Of a stretch of DNA of 14,354 nucleotides, positions 7,940 through 14,354 are shown one piece after another (position 1 is the stretch's first letter; each line of letters opens with the position of its first letter). Below the pieces are notes generated by a model. The model was not told the origin of the DNA, made no database searches, and worked only from the letters and a program-made list of their open reading frames with translations. The stretch covers positions 1 to 14,354 of the forward strand of contig DATIXD010000033.1 of NCBI GenBank assembly GCA_035518875.1. Direction: 5' to 3'. This DNA comes from DATIXD01 sp035518875 (lineage in GTDB: Bacteria; Pseudomonadota; Gammaproteobacteria; Methylococcales; Methylococcaceae). The position numbers and the translations under genes are program-made.

Positions 7940-9103
7940 ATGAACAATCCTGCCCCGCCGCTTTACGTTGACTCGCCTCATAGCCTCAGGCACTTTTGCG
8001 ACTCGTTGCGGGGTGCCCGATGGCTCGCTCTAGACACGGAATTCCTGCGAGAGAAAACCTATTTTCCGAAGTTCTGCTTGTTGCAAATCGCCGCGGAAAA
8101 TGGGGTCGCCTGCATCGACCCGCTCGCGCTGAAGTCGCTCCATCCCCTGCTCGAGATCATCTACGACCCGAACATTACCAAAGTTTTTCATTCGGGGCGG
8201 CAGGATCTAGAAATCTTTTACCATCTTTGCGGAAAACTGCCCACACCGGTCTTCGACACCCAGATCGCCGCGCCGCTACTGGGATTTGCCGAACAAATCA
8301 GCTATGCCGGCCTGGTCGGCGAACTGATCGGGGTCAATCTGAACAAGGCGCACGCGCGCACTGACTGGGCGCGCCGTCCGCTTTCCCCCGAGCAGCTGCG
8401 CTATGCAGCAGACGACGTGATTTATCTGAGCGCTGTCTACCAGAAGCTGCTCCCCCGTCTGGACAAACTTGGCCGACTCGACTGGCTGGGAGAGGACTTC
8501 GCCGAACTGACCGATCCCGCGCTGTACGAGAACCCTGCCGAACTGGCCTGGCAGCGGGTCAGCGGAGCGCACCAGCTTAAGGGCCAACAACTCTCGGTAT
8601 TGCAAGCCTTGGCAGCGTGGCGCGAGCAAACGGCCCGCGCGAAAGACTTGCCGCGCGGCTGGCTGCTCAAAGACGAGACCATCTTCGACCTGGCGCGTCA
8701 GCAACCGACCCGGGCCGAAGAGCTCAGGGCCGTTCGCGGTATCGACGACCGGACCGTCAGCCTCCACGGACCCATCTTGTGGCACCTGATCCAGGAAGCA
8801 CGAGATCGCCCGCCACCGCCAATCGAACTCAAACCCCGTCCAACCAAGAAAACCGCCGAACAGGAAGCTTTGCTGGATGTCCTGATGGCCGTCATTCGTT
8901 TGAGGGCGGCGCAAAACACGTTGAATCCAGCCATCCTGGCGAGCCGCAAGGACTTGGAACAACTCCTGGAGCAGGTGGACAACGCCAGACTGCTTCAGGG
9001 TTGGCGCAAAAAAATGGTGGGAGCGGAACTGGCTGCGGTTTTGGATGGTGAACTGAGCCTGACCATTGCCGGCGGCCGTCTACTTATACGTCCCCATGCC
9101 TGA
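7940..9103 (+). CDS. rnd: Ribonuclease D
   Basis: RNase D is a 3'-to-5' exoribonuclease that trims tRNA precursors and other structured RNAs. The 387 residues are close to the E. coli length of about 375. The DEDDy exonuclease core is intact: Asp32 and Glu34 in LALDTEFLRE, Asp89 in HSGRQDLEIF, and Tyr155/Asp159 in RYAADDVIYL. An HRDC nucleic-acid-binding domain follows at about 213-290 (LQALAAWREQTARAKDLPRG, then a second helical part). The frame is open upstream to ATG 7844, but the start at 7940 puts the first catalytic Asp at residue 32, as in E. coli. That start has no clear Shine-Dalgarno. The stop overlaps the start of the next gene, suggesting cotranscription and translational coupling. 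Confidence 0.95.
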   Translation: MNNPAPPLYVDSPHSLRHFCDSLRGARWLALDTEFLREKTYFPKFCLLQIAAENGVACIDPLALKSLHPLLEIIYDPNITKVFHSGRQDLEIFYHLCGKLPTPVFDTQIAAPLLGFAEQISYAGLVGELIGVNLNKAHARTDWARRPLSPEQLRYAADDVIYLSAVYQKLLPRLDKLGRLDWLGEDFAELTDPALYENPAELAWQRVSGAHQLKGQQLSVLQALAAWREQTARAKDLPRGWLLKDETIFDLARQQPTRAEELRAVRGIDDRTVSLHGPILWHLIQEARDRPPPPIELKPRPTKKTAEQEALLDVLMAVIRLRAAQNTLNPAILASRKDLEQLLEQVDNARLLQGWRKKMVGAELAAVLDGELSLTIAGGRLLIRPHA

Positions 9104-10688
9104 GGCAAGCTTTCCACCGCTGATCGTCGCGCTATGCGATCCCGCCACCTATGACCCTCCCGTCGAAGGCGTTCGCATGGTCGAAACCCATATTTCATGG
9201 GTTTTCCTGACCGGAACCCAAGCCTACAAGATCAAAAAACCCGTCGACTTCGGCTTTCTCGACTTCTCCACCCTGGAGAAACGGCGTTTTTTTTGCGAGG
9301 AAGAATTACGCCTGAATCGAAGACTGGCTCCGGATATCTACCTGTCAGTGCTTCCGATCACCGGCCAACCGAGCCATCCGAACTTGGGCGGATCGGGCCG
9401 GGCTTTCGAATATACCGTCAAAATGAGGCAGTTTGACGAGGCCGCCTTGGGCGATCGCCTGGCAAGGGACGGGAAGCTCATGCCTGAACACATCGACCGC
9501 CTGGCCGAAGCCCTGGCGGCCTTCCACGGCCAAGCCGCGCGCTCGACGGCAACCGACAGTCATGGTCTGCCGGAAACCATCCAGAAAGCCGCCGAAGATA
9601 ACTTCAGCCACATCCACGCCTCGTCAGAAACCAGCGACGAGCGCGATCAACTCGATGAACTGTTCGTCTGGACCGGAAAAGAATACGAACGCCTGCGGGA
9701 ACGCCTGTGGGCACGAAAACGAGCAGGGTTCGTGCGCGAGTGCCACGGCGACCTTCACCTCGGCAACCTGGTGCTGATCGGGGAGCGTTTAATCCCTTTC
9801 GACTGCATCGAGTTCAGCGAAAATCTGCGCTGGATCGATGTCATCAGTGAAATAGCCTTCCTTGCCATGGACCTGGAAGTGAAGGGCTACAAACCGCTGG
9901 CGTTTCGTCTGCTCAACCGTTACCTGGAAATCACCGGCGATTACGCGGGACTCGACCTCTTGGACTATTACCGCGTTTATCGGGCGCTGGTGCGCGCCAA
10001 GATTGCGCGTCTTACCCAGGCGCAGAGCCGAAAAGAGGATGAGCGCAAGGCCCTCGCCGCACAATACCGCAGTTATGTGGACTACGCCGAGAAGGCCAGC
10101 CGTTTACGCCGGCCAATCCTGCTGATCACCCACGGATTTTCCGGAAGCGGCAAATCGCATCTCGCGGCGCTGATCGCCGAAGGATTACCGGCAGTCCATC
10201 TGCGTTCGGACATCGAGCGCAAGCGCTTAACGGGCTTTGGCAGTTACGAGGCGACCCGATCCGAACCGGGCCAAGGCATTTATACCGAAGAGATGACTCG
10301 CCTCACTTACGACCGTTTGCTGGACACCGCAAAGCGCCTACTGTCGGCGGGCTGGTCTGTCATTGTCGATGCCACCTTCCTCGAGCTGAGATACCGACGG
10401 GCACAAAGGGCGCTGGCAAAAGAAGCCGGGGCAGGATTTCTGATTCTCGACGCGCAAGCACCCATCGACTTGTTGCGTCGGCGGATACAGGCGCGGCTAG
10501 AAAGGGGAGCCGACCCCTCGGAAGCCAACATTGCTGTGTTGGAGCGTCAACTCGAGCATGACCATCCGTTTGAAGAAGCCGAACCGCCTTTCGCCTTGGC
10601 GGTCGACACCGGCAATCCGCCGGAGATCGAAACGATTCTGGACGAAATCACCCGGCGATGCAGCGGCCGGGAAAACAAGGCCAGCTAA
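9096..10688 (+). CDS. Fusion of an aminoglycoside-phosphotransferase-like kinase and a P-loop kinase
   Basis: This 530-residue protein joins two phosphotransferase modules, an arrangement known from the COG2187/COG0645 families and often annotated as a bifunctional phosphotransferase/ATP-binding protein. The N-terminal part has the AYKIKKPV and FLDFSTLEKR segments typical of COG2187. It carries the kinase catalytic loop HGDLHLGN (217-224, Asp219) and a metal-binding Asp236 in IPFDCIEF. The C-terminal part has a Walker A GFSGSGKS (347-354), a Walker-B-like VIVDATFL (about 423-429) and a basic LRRRIQARLERG segment, as in AAA_33 or polynucleotide-kinase-like P-loop kinases. ATG 9096 is preferred over TTG 9066, although it lacks a Shine-Dalgarno. 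It overlaps the rnd stop by 8 bp. The substrate is unknown; despite the family name, antibiotic resistance is not implied. Confidence 0.88.
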   Translation: MPEASFPPLIVALCDPATYDPPVEGVRMVETHISWVFLTGTQAYKIKKPVDFGFLDFSTLEKRRFFCEEELRLNRRLAPDIYLSVLPITGQPSHPNLGGSGRAFEYTVKMRQFDEAALGDRLARDGKLMPEHIDRLAEALAAFHGQAARSTATDSHGLPETIQKAAEDNFSHIHASSETSDERDQLDELFVWTGKEYERLRERLWARKRAGFVRECHGDLHLGNLVLIGERLIPFDCIEFSENLRWIDVISEIAFLAMDLEVKGYKPLAFRLLNRYLEITGDYAGLDLLDYYRVYRALVRAKIARLTQAQSRKEDERKALAAQYRSYVDYAEKASRLRRPILLITHGFSGSGKSHLAALIAEGLPAVHLRSDIERKRLTGFGSYEATRSEPGQGIYTEEMTRLTYDRLLDTAKRLLSAGWSVIVDATFLELRYRRAQRALAKEAGAGFLILDAQAPIDLLRRRIQARLERGADPSEANIAVLERQLEHDHPFEEAEPPFALAVDTGNPPEIETILDEITRRCSGRENKAS

Positions 10689-10719
10689 GCGCCCCGCCCG
10701 CCCAGTAGCGCAGATGAGG

Positions 10720-11688
10720 CTAATTTTGCGCGATAAACTCGCCGAAAGCCCGGCTGCCATTGCCGGTCTGGATGGTTTTTTCAAGCTTCAGCGTTCGTGC
10801 GTCGACCACCGAAACATCGTTGCTGAACCAGTTGGCGACATAAACATGTATACCGTCGGGATGGACCGAAATGCCTTCCGGATATTCCCCGACCTCGATG
10901 CTGCCGATCACATTCAGCTGTCCGGCGTCGATCACGGAGACCGTGTTCTCGTACTGATTGGTGACGAATAACCGATCTTGAGTCGGTGCCACCGCGTAGG
11001 GACGCTCACCCACGGGAATGGTTTTCACGACCTGCATGGCGGCGGTATCCACCACAGAAACATCGTTGCTTTCCACATTCGCGGAGTAAAGACGACGCCC
11101 GTCGGCGCTCAGCGCGATCCCGAAGGGATGTTTGCCGACCTTGACCGTCCTGGTCACCGCCAGCGCCCGGACGTCGATTTCCGATATGGAATCATCGTCG
11201 CGGTTCGCCACGTAAACTTTGGAACCCTCGGGACTGATCACCACGCCGGCAGGTGAATGACCGACTGGAATCCACCAGACCACCACCTTGTGTTGAAGAT
11301 CGAGCAGCGAGAGCCGATGGTCGTACCAATCGGCTACATAGGCGTATCGACCCTTGGCATCCACGGCTATCCCGACCGGCCCTTCGCCGACCGGAATATC
11401 CCCGACGACGGTATTACTGTGACCATCGATAATGGTCACGCTCTTGCCGGTCGGATTCGTCACGCAAATCGTGCTGCCGTCCCGACTGACTGCGATGCCT
11501 GCCGGTTCGATCCCCACCGGCAGTGTCTTGATAACGTCCCCCGTGGCCGTGTCTATGACCGAAACGCTGTTGTCCTTCTGATTGGTGATGTAGGCGAAAG
11601 GCTCGGCGTCAGCGGGTGCTGTTGCCACCAAGGCGACGGCCAGGACCGCCACCCGCTTCGCCAAGCCTGAGGACGGGGTGACGCCCAT
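10720..11688 (-). CDS. Exported seven-bladed YVTN beta-propeller protein
   Basis: The 322-residue product has a probable signal peptide (basic residues at 11-12, hydrophobic core about 13-22, cleavage near ADA|EP at 28) and should be periplasmic. The rest is seven repeats of 40-42 residues. The strand motifs are YITN 33, CVTN 75, YVAD 117, YVAN 159, YSAN 201, FVTN 241 and YVAN 283. Each is followed by a VSVID-like strand, a PVG turn and P-x-GIAV. This fits one closed seven-bladed propeller, with the C-terminal AFGEFIAQN completing the last blade. Such propellers act as binding scaffolds; related ones accompany PQQ-dependent alcohol oxidation. It lies 8 bp downstream of the MxaD-like gene and is probably cotranscribed. 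It resembles TIGR03866-type proteins, but I cannot assign it there. No catalytic residues are recognisable. Confidence 0.92.
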   Translation of the reverse strand: MGVTPSSGLAKRVAVLAVALVATAPADAEPFAYITNQKDNSVSVIDTATGDVIKTLPVGIEPAGIAVSRDGSTICVTNPTGKSVTIIDGHSNTVVGDIPVGEGPVGIAVDAKGRYAYVADWYDHRLSLLDLQHKVVVWWIPVGHSPAGVVISPEGSKVYVANRDDDSISEIDVRALAVTRTVKVGKHPFGIALSADGRRLYSANVESNDVSVVDTAAMQVVKTIPVGERPYAVAPTQDRLFVTNQYENTVSVIDAGQLNVIGSIEVGEYPEGISVHPDGIHVYVANWFSNDVSVVDARTLKLEKTIQTGNGSRAFGEFIAQN

Positions 11689-11696
11689 GAACGCGG

Positions 11697-12227
11697 TTAC
11701 TTCTCGGCCAGGGCCTTCAAGTTCGCCAGGCTTTCCTTGTAAATCGCGGTCACGGCTTTGTTAGCGGCTTCCTCGTTTTGATCCGGCGGCGGATTGTTCT
11801 GGAGGAAACAACGGTAGTAGGCGCCGTTCCAGGTGACCTTCGACCCGCTGCCGGAGGCTTCGACCGCGATGTTGGAGGTGTAATTGTTAACCGGCAACAC
11901 GGCGCAATCCGGATTTTCGCTGATTTTGTACTTATAACTCATCTTCTCGGCTTCGTAGCCCGTCAATTCTTCCTTGATCACCCCGCCCTTTTTCAGGGTC
12001 AATTCGCGGGTGGCGCCAGCCGCGTTGCCGCCTTGGGATGTGGTGCTGGCGACCATCGGCATCCAGGCGTGCGCGTTGCCGAAATCCTTGATGATGTTCC
12101 ACACCTTAGCCGGTGCGGCATTGATTTCGACGGTTTCGGTAAGTTTCTGGCGTGAGGGGCCGTGAGCGTTGGCGACACCCACCCAGGCAAACATCATGAG
12201 TGCGATGAGCGTTAAGAACCTTTTCAT
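11697..12227 (-). CDS. mxaD: MxaD-like periplasmic SRPBCC protein
   Basis: The 176-residue product has a clear signal peptide (MKRFLTLIALMMF core, cleavage ANA|HG at 21). A START/SRPBCC fold follows: ETVEINAAPAKVWNIIKDFG at 31-50, then AWMPMV, a central ATRELTL strand and a long C-terminal helix. This combination of exported SRPBCC domain and mature start HGPSRQKLTE matches MxaD, which is reported to help methanol dehydrogenase interact with its cytochrome cL. Cys108 and Cys140 could form a disulfide in the periplasm. The start at 12227 is fixed by a strong GGAGGA site; the upstream ATG at 12278 would spoil the signal peptide. It leads a two-gene unit with the propeller protein. No mxa or xox dehydrogenase gene is in the window, so the role in methanol oxidation is inferred. 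Confidence 0.8.
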   Translation of the reverse strand: MKRFLTLIALMMFAWVGVANAHGPSRQKLTETVEINAAPAKVWNIIKDFGNAHAWMPMVASTTSQGGNAAGATRELTLKKGGVIKEELTGYEAEKMSYKYKISENPDCAVLPVNNYTSNIAVEASGSGSKVTWNGAYYRCFLQNNPPPDQNEEAANKAVTAIYKESLANLKALAEK

Positions 12228-12230
12228 TAT

Positions 12231-12236
12231 TCCTCC
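12231..12236 (-). promoter_or_regulatory. Strong ribosome-binding site that fixes the mxaD start
   Basis: On the minus strand GGAGGA stands three bases before ATG 12227. It supports this start over the ATG 51 bases further upstream, which would add 17 residues ahead of a good signal peptide. A TATACT-like -10 lies further upstream in the 67-bp gap after sbcB, but I find no matching -35. Confidence 0.8.
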
Positions 12237-12294
12237 AAAAAAATGCTCGATAAAAAAGCCGCGCACTAGTATATACAAAGAGAATCGGTATGGG

Positions 12295-13737
12295 TTAACT
12301 GATCATTTCCCGGCTCCAGGCTCTGAGACTTTCCAGTATCGCCCGCTCCCTTCCCGAAAGCGCCCGGCCAGTCTCCAGTTCGCATAGTCGTTCCTCATAC
12401 TCCTTCAGGACTATGCTGGCGCCGGAGCCGGCCACCGTGAGTCGTTTGCGTCTGAATGCTTCCCAGCGGAGGGCCTCTTCGCCCGACAGCGACTCCGGGA
12501 AATTTCTCGCCCGATATCGAAACAGCATCTCCGGCAGACGGGGATCGTCGAAATCCGGTTTGAGCTTGGCCAGTTCCTCCGGCCCCATGTCCCGCAGCCG
12601 CGACATCCTTAACTTATCAGCGTCGCTGAAAAAGCCGCCCCCGTAGAGCATCAGATCCGGGTCTTCGCCATCCCCGTCTGCGCGGGAAGGACTGCGGAAG
12701 ACATCTTCCAGCTTGGCGCCGAGATCCGGGGCGTTCTTGATCCGTTGTAAATGCGACTCGCAGCGCGCCAGATCGATGTCCAGCCGGCGGGCATCCTCGG
12801 CGCGCAGGACGCCGAGCGGAACGATCACGGGACATTTATTCAGATGCACGGTCTTCACGGGAACGCGCTCGACCCCTGAAGGTAGTTCGACAGTTCGGGT
12901 AAAAATCCGCGCCCGAATCGCCTCCGCGTCCAATTCCAGCAAGGGTTCCGGGTCGACGCCCAGGTCGTAGACCAGAACGCCGTTCGAGTTCACGGGATGC
13001 CGCGCTAATGCGACTACCACAGCGATACAGCCCGTTTCGGCCGGATATTTCTCCGAGACATGAAGAACCGGCTGAAACGCGCCCAACTTGAGCTGGGCGG
13101 CGGCCTCCCGTTTGCCGCGGTGCGCCCAGACGAAATCATAGAGTTTGGGCTGCCGCCGCCTGATCAGCCGGGCCAACTCGATCGTGGCGTAGACGTCCGC
13201 CAGCGCATCATGGGCGCCTTCGTGGCCGATGCCGTTGACCGCCGTCAGGAGCTCCAGGCGGAAGCTAGGCCGTCCGTGTACATCTAAGGGCCATTCGATG
13301 CCTTCCGGGCGCAACGCCGCGGCCAGCCGTACCATGTCGATGATGTCCCAGCGGGAATTGCCGCTGCGCCGTTCGCGTTCGTAAGGGTCGAAAAAATTGC
13401 GGTAAAGGCAATGCCGGGTCACCTCGTCGTCGAAGCGGATGGTGTTATAACCCAAGCCGCAGGTTCCGGGCCGAGCCAACTGGGCGTGAATGGCGGCAAT
13501 GAAATGCGCCTCGGGCACACCTTCTCGCATTGCCTTCTGTGGCGTGATGCCGGTGACCAGACAAGCTTCCGGTGACGGCAGCATGTCTCTTGCCGGCCGA
13601 CAATACAAGACCAGCGGATCGTCAACGAAGTTCAAGGCTTCGTCGGTCCTGACCCCGGCGAACTGGGCGGGCCGGTCTCGCCTCGGATCCACACCGAAAG
13701 TCTCGTAATCGTGCCAGTAAAGGCTGACAGGAGGCAT
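12295..13737 (-). CDS. sbcB: Exonuclease I (3'-5' single-stranded DNA exonuclease)
   Basis: Exonuclease I degrades single-stranded DNA from the 3' end, acts in recombination and mismatch repair, and associates with SSB. The 480 residues match E. coli ExoI (about 475). The DnaQ-like core is intact: Asp10 and Glu12 in WHDYETFGVDP, Asp103 in GYNTIRFDDEVTRH, and His176/Asp181 in HDALADV. The later region has the typical VHLNKCPVI and the C-terminal FRYRARNFPESL segment. The ATG at 13735-13737 gives MPPVSLYWHDYETFG, as in the family; only a weak AGGT lies upstream. It is 77 bp downstream of the CBS-domain gene and 67 bp upstream of mxaD, all on the same strand. An operon with the unrelated mxaD is unlikely, although I see no terminator between them. 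Confidence 0.95.
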   Translation of the reverse strand: MPPVSLYWHDYETFGVDPRRDRPAQFAGVRTDEALNFVDDPLVLYCRPARDMLPSPEACLVTGITPQKAMREGVPEAHFIAAIHAQLARPGTCGLGYNTIRFDDEVTRHCLYRNFFDPYERERRSGNSRWDIIDMVRLAAALRPEGIEWPLDVHGRPSFRLELLTAVNGIGHEGAHDALADVYATIELARLIRRRQPKLYDFVWAHRGKREAAAQLKLGAFQPVLHVSEKYPAETGCIAVVVALARHPVNSNGVLVYDLGVDPEPLLELDAEAIRARIFTRTVELPSGVERVPVKTVHLNKCPVIVPLGVLRAEDARRLDIDLARCESHLQRIKNAPDLGAKLEDVFRSPSRADGDGEDPDLMLYGGGFFSDADKLRMSRLRDMGPEELAKLKPDFDDPRLPEMLFRYRARNFPESLSGEEALRWEAFRRKRLTVAGSGASIVLKEYEERLCELETGRALSGRERAILESLRAWSREMIS

Positions 13738-13814
13738 CGGCGTGAATGACCTGAACTGCTCGCGTGGAAGACTTCGGGGTACGGCTGTTTAACTCGCCAT
13801 CACGAGTCGCGTGC

Positions 13815-14213
13815 TTATTTGCGGATGGCGACCAGCGCTTTCAGCACATCGACCCGGCTGATGACGCCGACCAGCTTGCCATCCTCCATCACGGGAAAAT
13901 GCCTTAGACGTGATTTGGCGAAAAGTTCAGCGACTTCGACAATGCTGGCGTCGGCGTCGACCACCGTGACATCGTTGGTCATGTACTCGGAGACCTTGCC
14001 GCCCATGTCCTCATAGTAGGCCGAGGTCACGACGATGTGCAGACATTCCAATTCGGAAAACGCCCCGATCACCTTGCCGTGATCGTCGACCACGGGGGCG
14101 CCGGTGGTCTTATGCTCCAAGAGCTTCCGTATCGCTTGGTAAACATCCATATTCGGCCGGAAAACGATCGGATTGGGTGTCATGTATTCTCTGACAGAGA
14201 TATTTGCGAGCAT
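13815..14213 (-). CDS. Two-CBS-domain protein
   Basis: This 132-residue protein is almost entirely a CBS pair. The first domain covers about 7-60 (VREYMTPNPIVF...GAPVVDDHGKVIGAFSELECL) and the second about 74-128 (VSEYMTNDVTVV...HFPVMEDGKLVGVISRVDVL). CBS pairs (Bateman modules) usually bind adenine nucleotides and act as regulatory sensors. With no effector domain attached, it probably works in trans on a partner or as a simple nucleotide-binding protein. There is no signal peptide or membrane segment, so it should be cytoplasmic. ATG 14211-14213 has a good GGGGAG Shine-Dalgarno eight bases upstream. Its partner cannot be inferred, because the next gene downstream, sbcB, is unrelated. Confidence 0.93.
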   Translation of the reverse strand: MLANISVREYMTPNPIVFRPNMDVYQAIRKLLEHKTTGAPVVDDHGKVIGAFSELECLHIVVTSAYYEDMGGKVSEYMTNDVTVVDADASIVEVAELFAKSRLRHFPVMEDGKLVGVISRVDVLKALVAIRK

Positions 14214-14281
14214 GGTTCTCCCCTTTTTGGTTCCGGTTCTCCGGCTGGTAGGAATCTTGGCTACGGCTACGCCGACAACGG

Positions 14282-14353
14282 CTATTCGATGGTTTGCGCC
14301 GCTTCCAGCCTTCGCCTCTTATCGCATTTTTCGACGCAGATGCAGTCGCCGTT
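14282..14353 (-). CDS. Possible C-terminal end of a gene running off the right edge
   Basis: Reading in from the right edge on the minus strand, one frame is open for 23 codons and ends at TAG (14282-14284). It reads NGDCICVEKCDKRR followed by LEAAQTIE. The Cys-x-Cys-x3-Cys spacing and the run of C/G third positions look more like coding sequence than chance. The piece is too short to name a family. If real, it is the gene upstream of the CBS protein on the same strand. Confidence 0.3.
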   Translation of the reverse strand, partial: NGDCICVEKCDKRRRLEAAQTIE

Positions 14354-14354
14354 A

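Noticed and set aside
7801..7947. Extra 49 N-terminal codons for the GGDEF-EAL protein
   Set aside because: The extended start would overlap the rnd start codon and occupy the shared promoter region. The added residues do not look like a leader or domain.
8276..8962. 228-codon minus-strand frame opposite rnd
   Set aside because: Shadow of the rnd coding frame; the DEDDy and HRDC signatures prove the plus-strand gene.

Overview
The window reads as a piece of a gammaproteobacterial chromosome, most likely from a methane- or methanol-oxidising lineage such as the Methylococcales. The main clues are an E. coli-type exonuclease I (SbcB), which is largely a gammaproteobacterial gene, and an exported MxaD-like protein of the methanol-oxidation families. 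The genus is inference; no 16S rRNA or methanol dehydrogenase gene is present to confirm it.

Layout. (1) 1-3187, minus strand: the streptomycin operon in the order rpsL-rpsG-fusA-tuf, with tuf cut by the window edge after 47 codons. A TTGACA promoter candidate lies about 135 bp upstream of rpsL. (2) 3473-3763, minus strand: a two-tRNA unit, tRNA-Arg(ACG) then tRNA-Asn(GTT), with its own promoter and an intrinsic terminator. The promoter's -35 box overlaps the stop codon of the next gene upstream. (3) 3760-7800, minus strand: a very large membrane-anchored c-di-GMP protein with a periplasmic sensor, four PAS domains, GGDEF and EAL. (4) 7940-10688, plus strand: ribonuclease D (rnd), overlapping by 8 bp a two-domain protein that joins an aminoglycoside-phosphotransferase-like kinase to a P-loop kinase. 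(5) 10720-12227, minus strand: an exported MxaD-like SRPBCC protein followed 8 bp later by an exported seven-bladed YVTN beta-propeller. (6) 12295-14213, minus strand: sbcB and a small two-CBS-domain protein. A possible C-terminal fragment of another gene runs off the right edge.

How the genes work together. The left third is core translation machinery (S12, S7, EF-G, EF-Tu and two tRNAs). The centre pairs c-di-GMP signalling with a divergently transcribed rnd-kinase unit. The right third holds a periplasmic pair that fits methanol oxidation or PQQ-dependent metabolism, next to DNA repair (exonuclease I). I see no insertion sequence, phage gene, CRISPR array, toxin-antitoxin pair or defence island. 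Most of the window is ordinary chromosomal sequence. The parts most worth a second look are the MxaD/propeller pair, the rnd-coupled fusion kinase, the cysteine motif in the first PAS domain, and the isolated, compact str operon.
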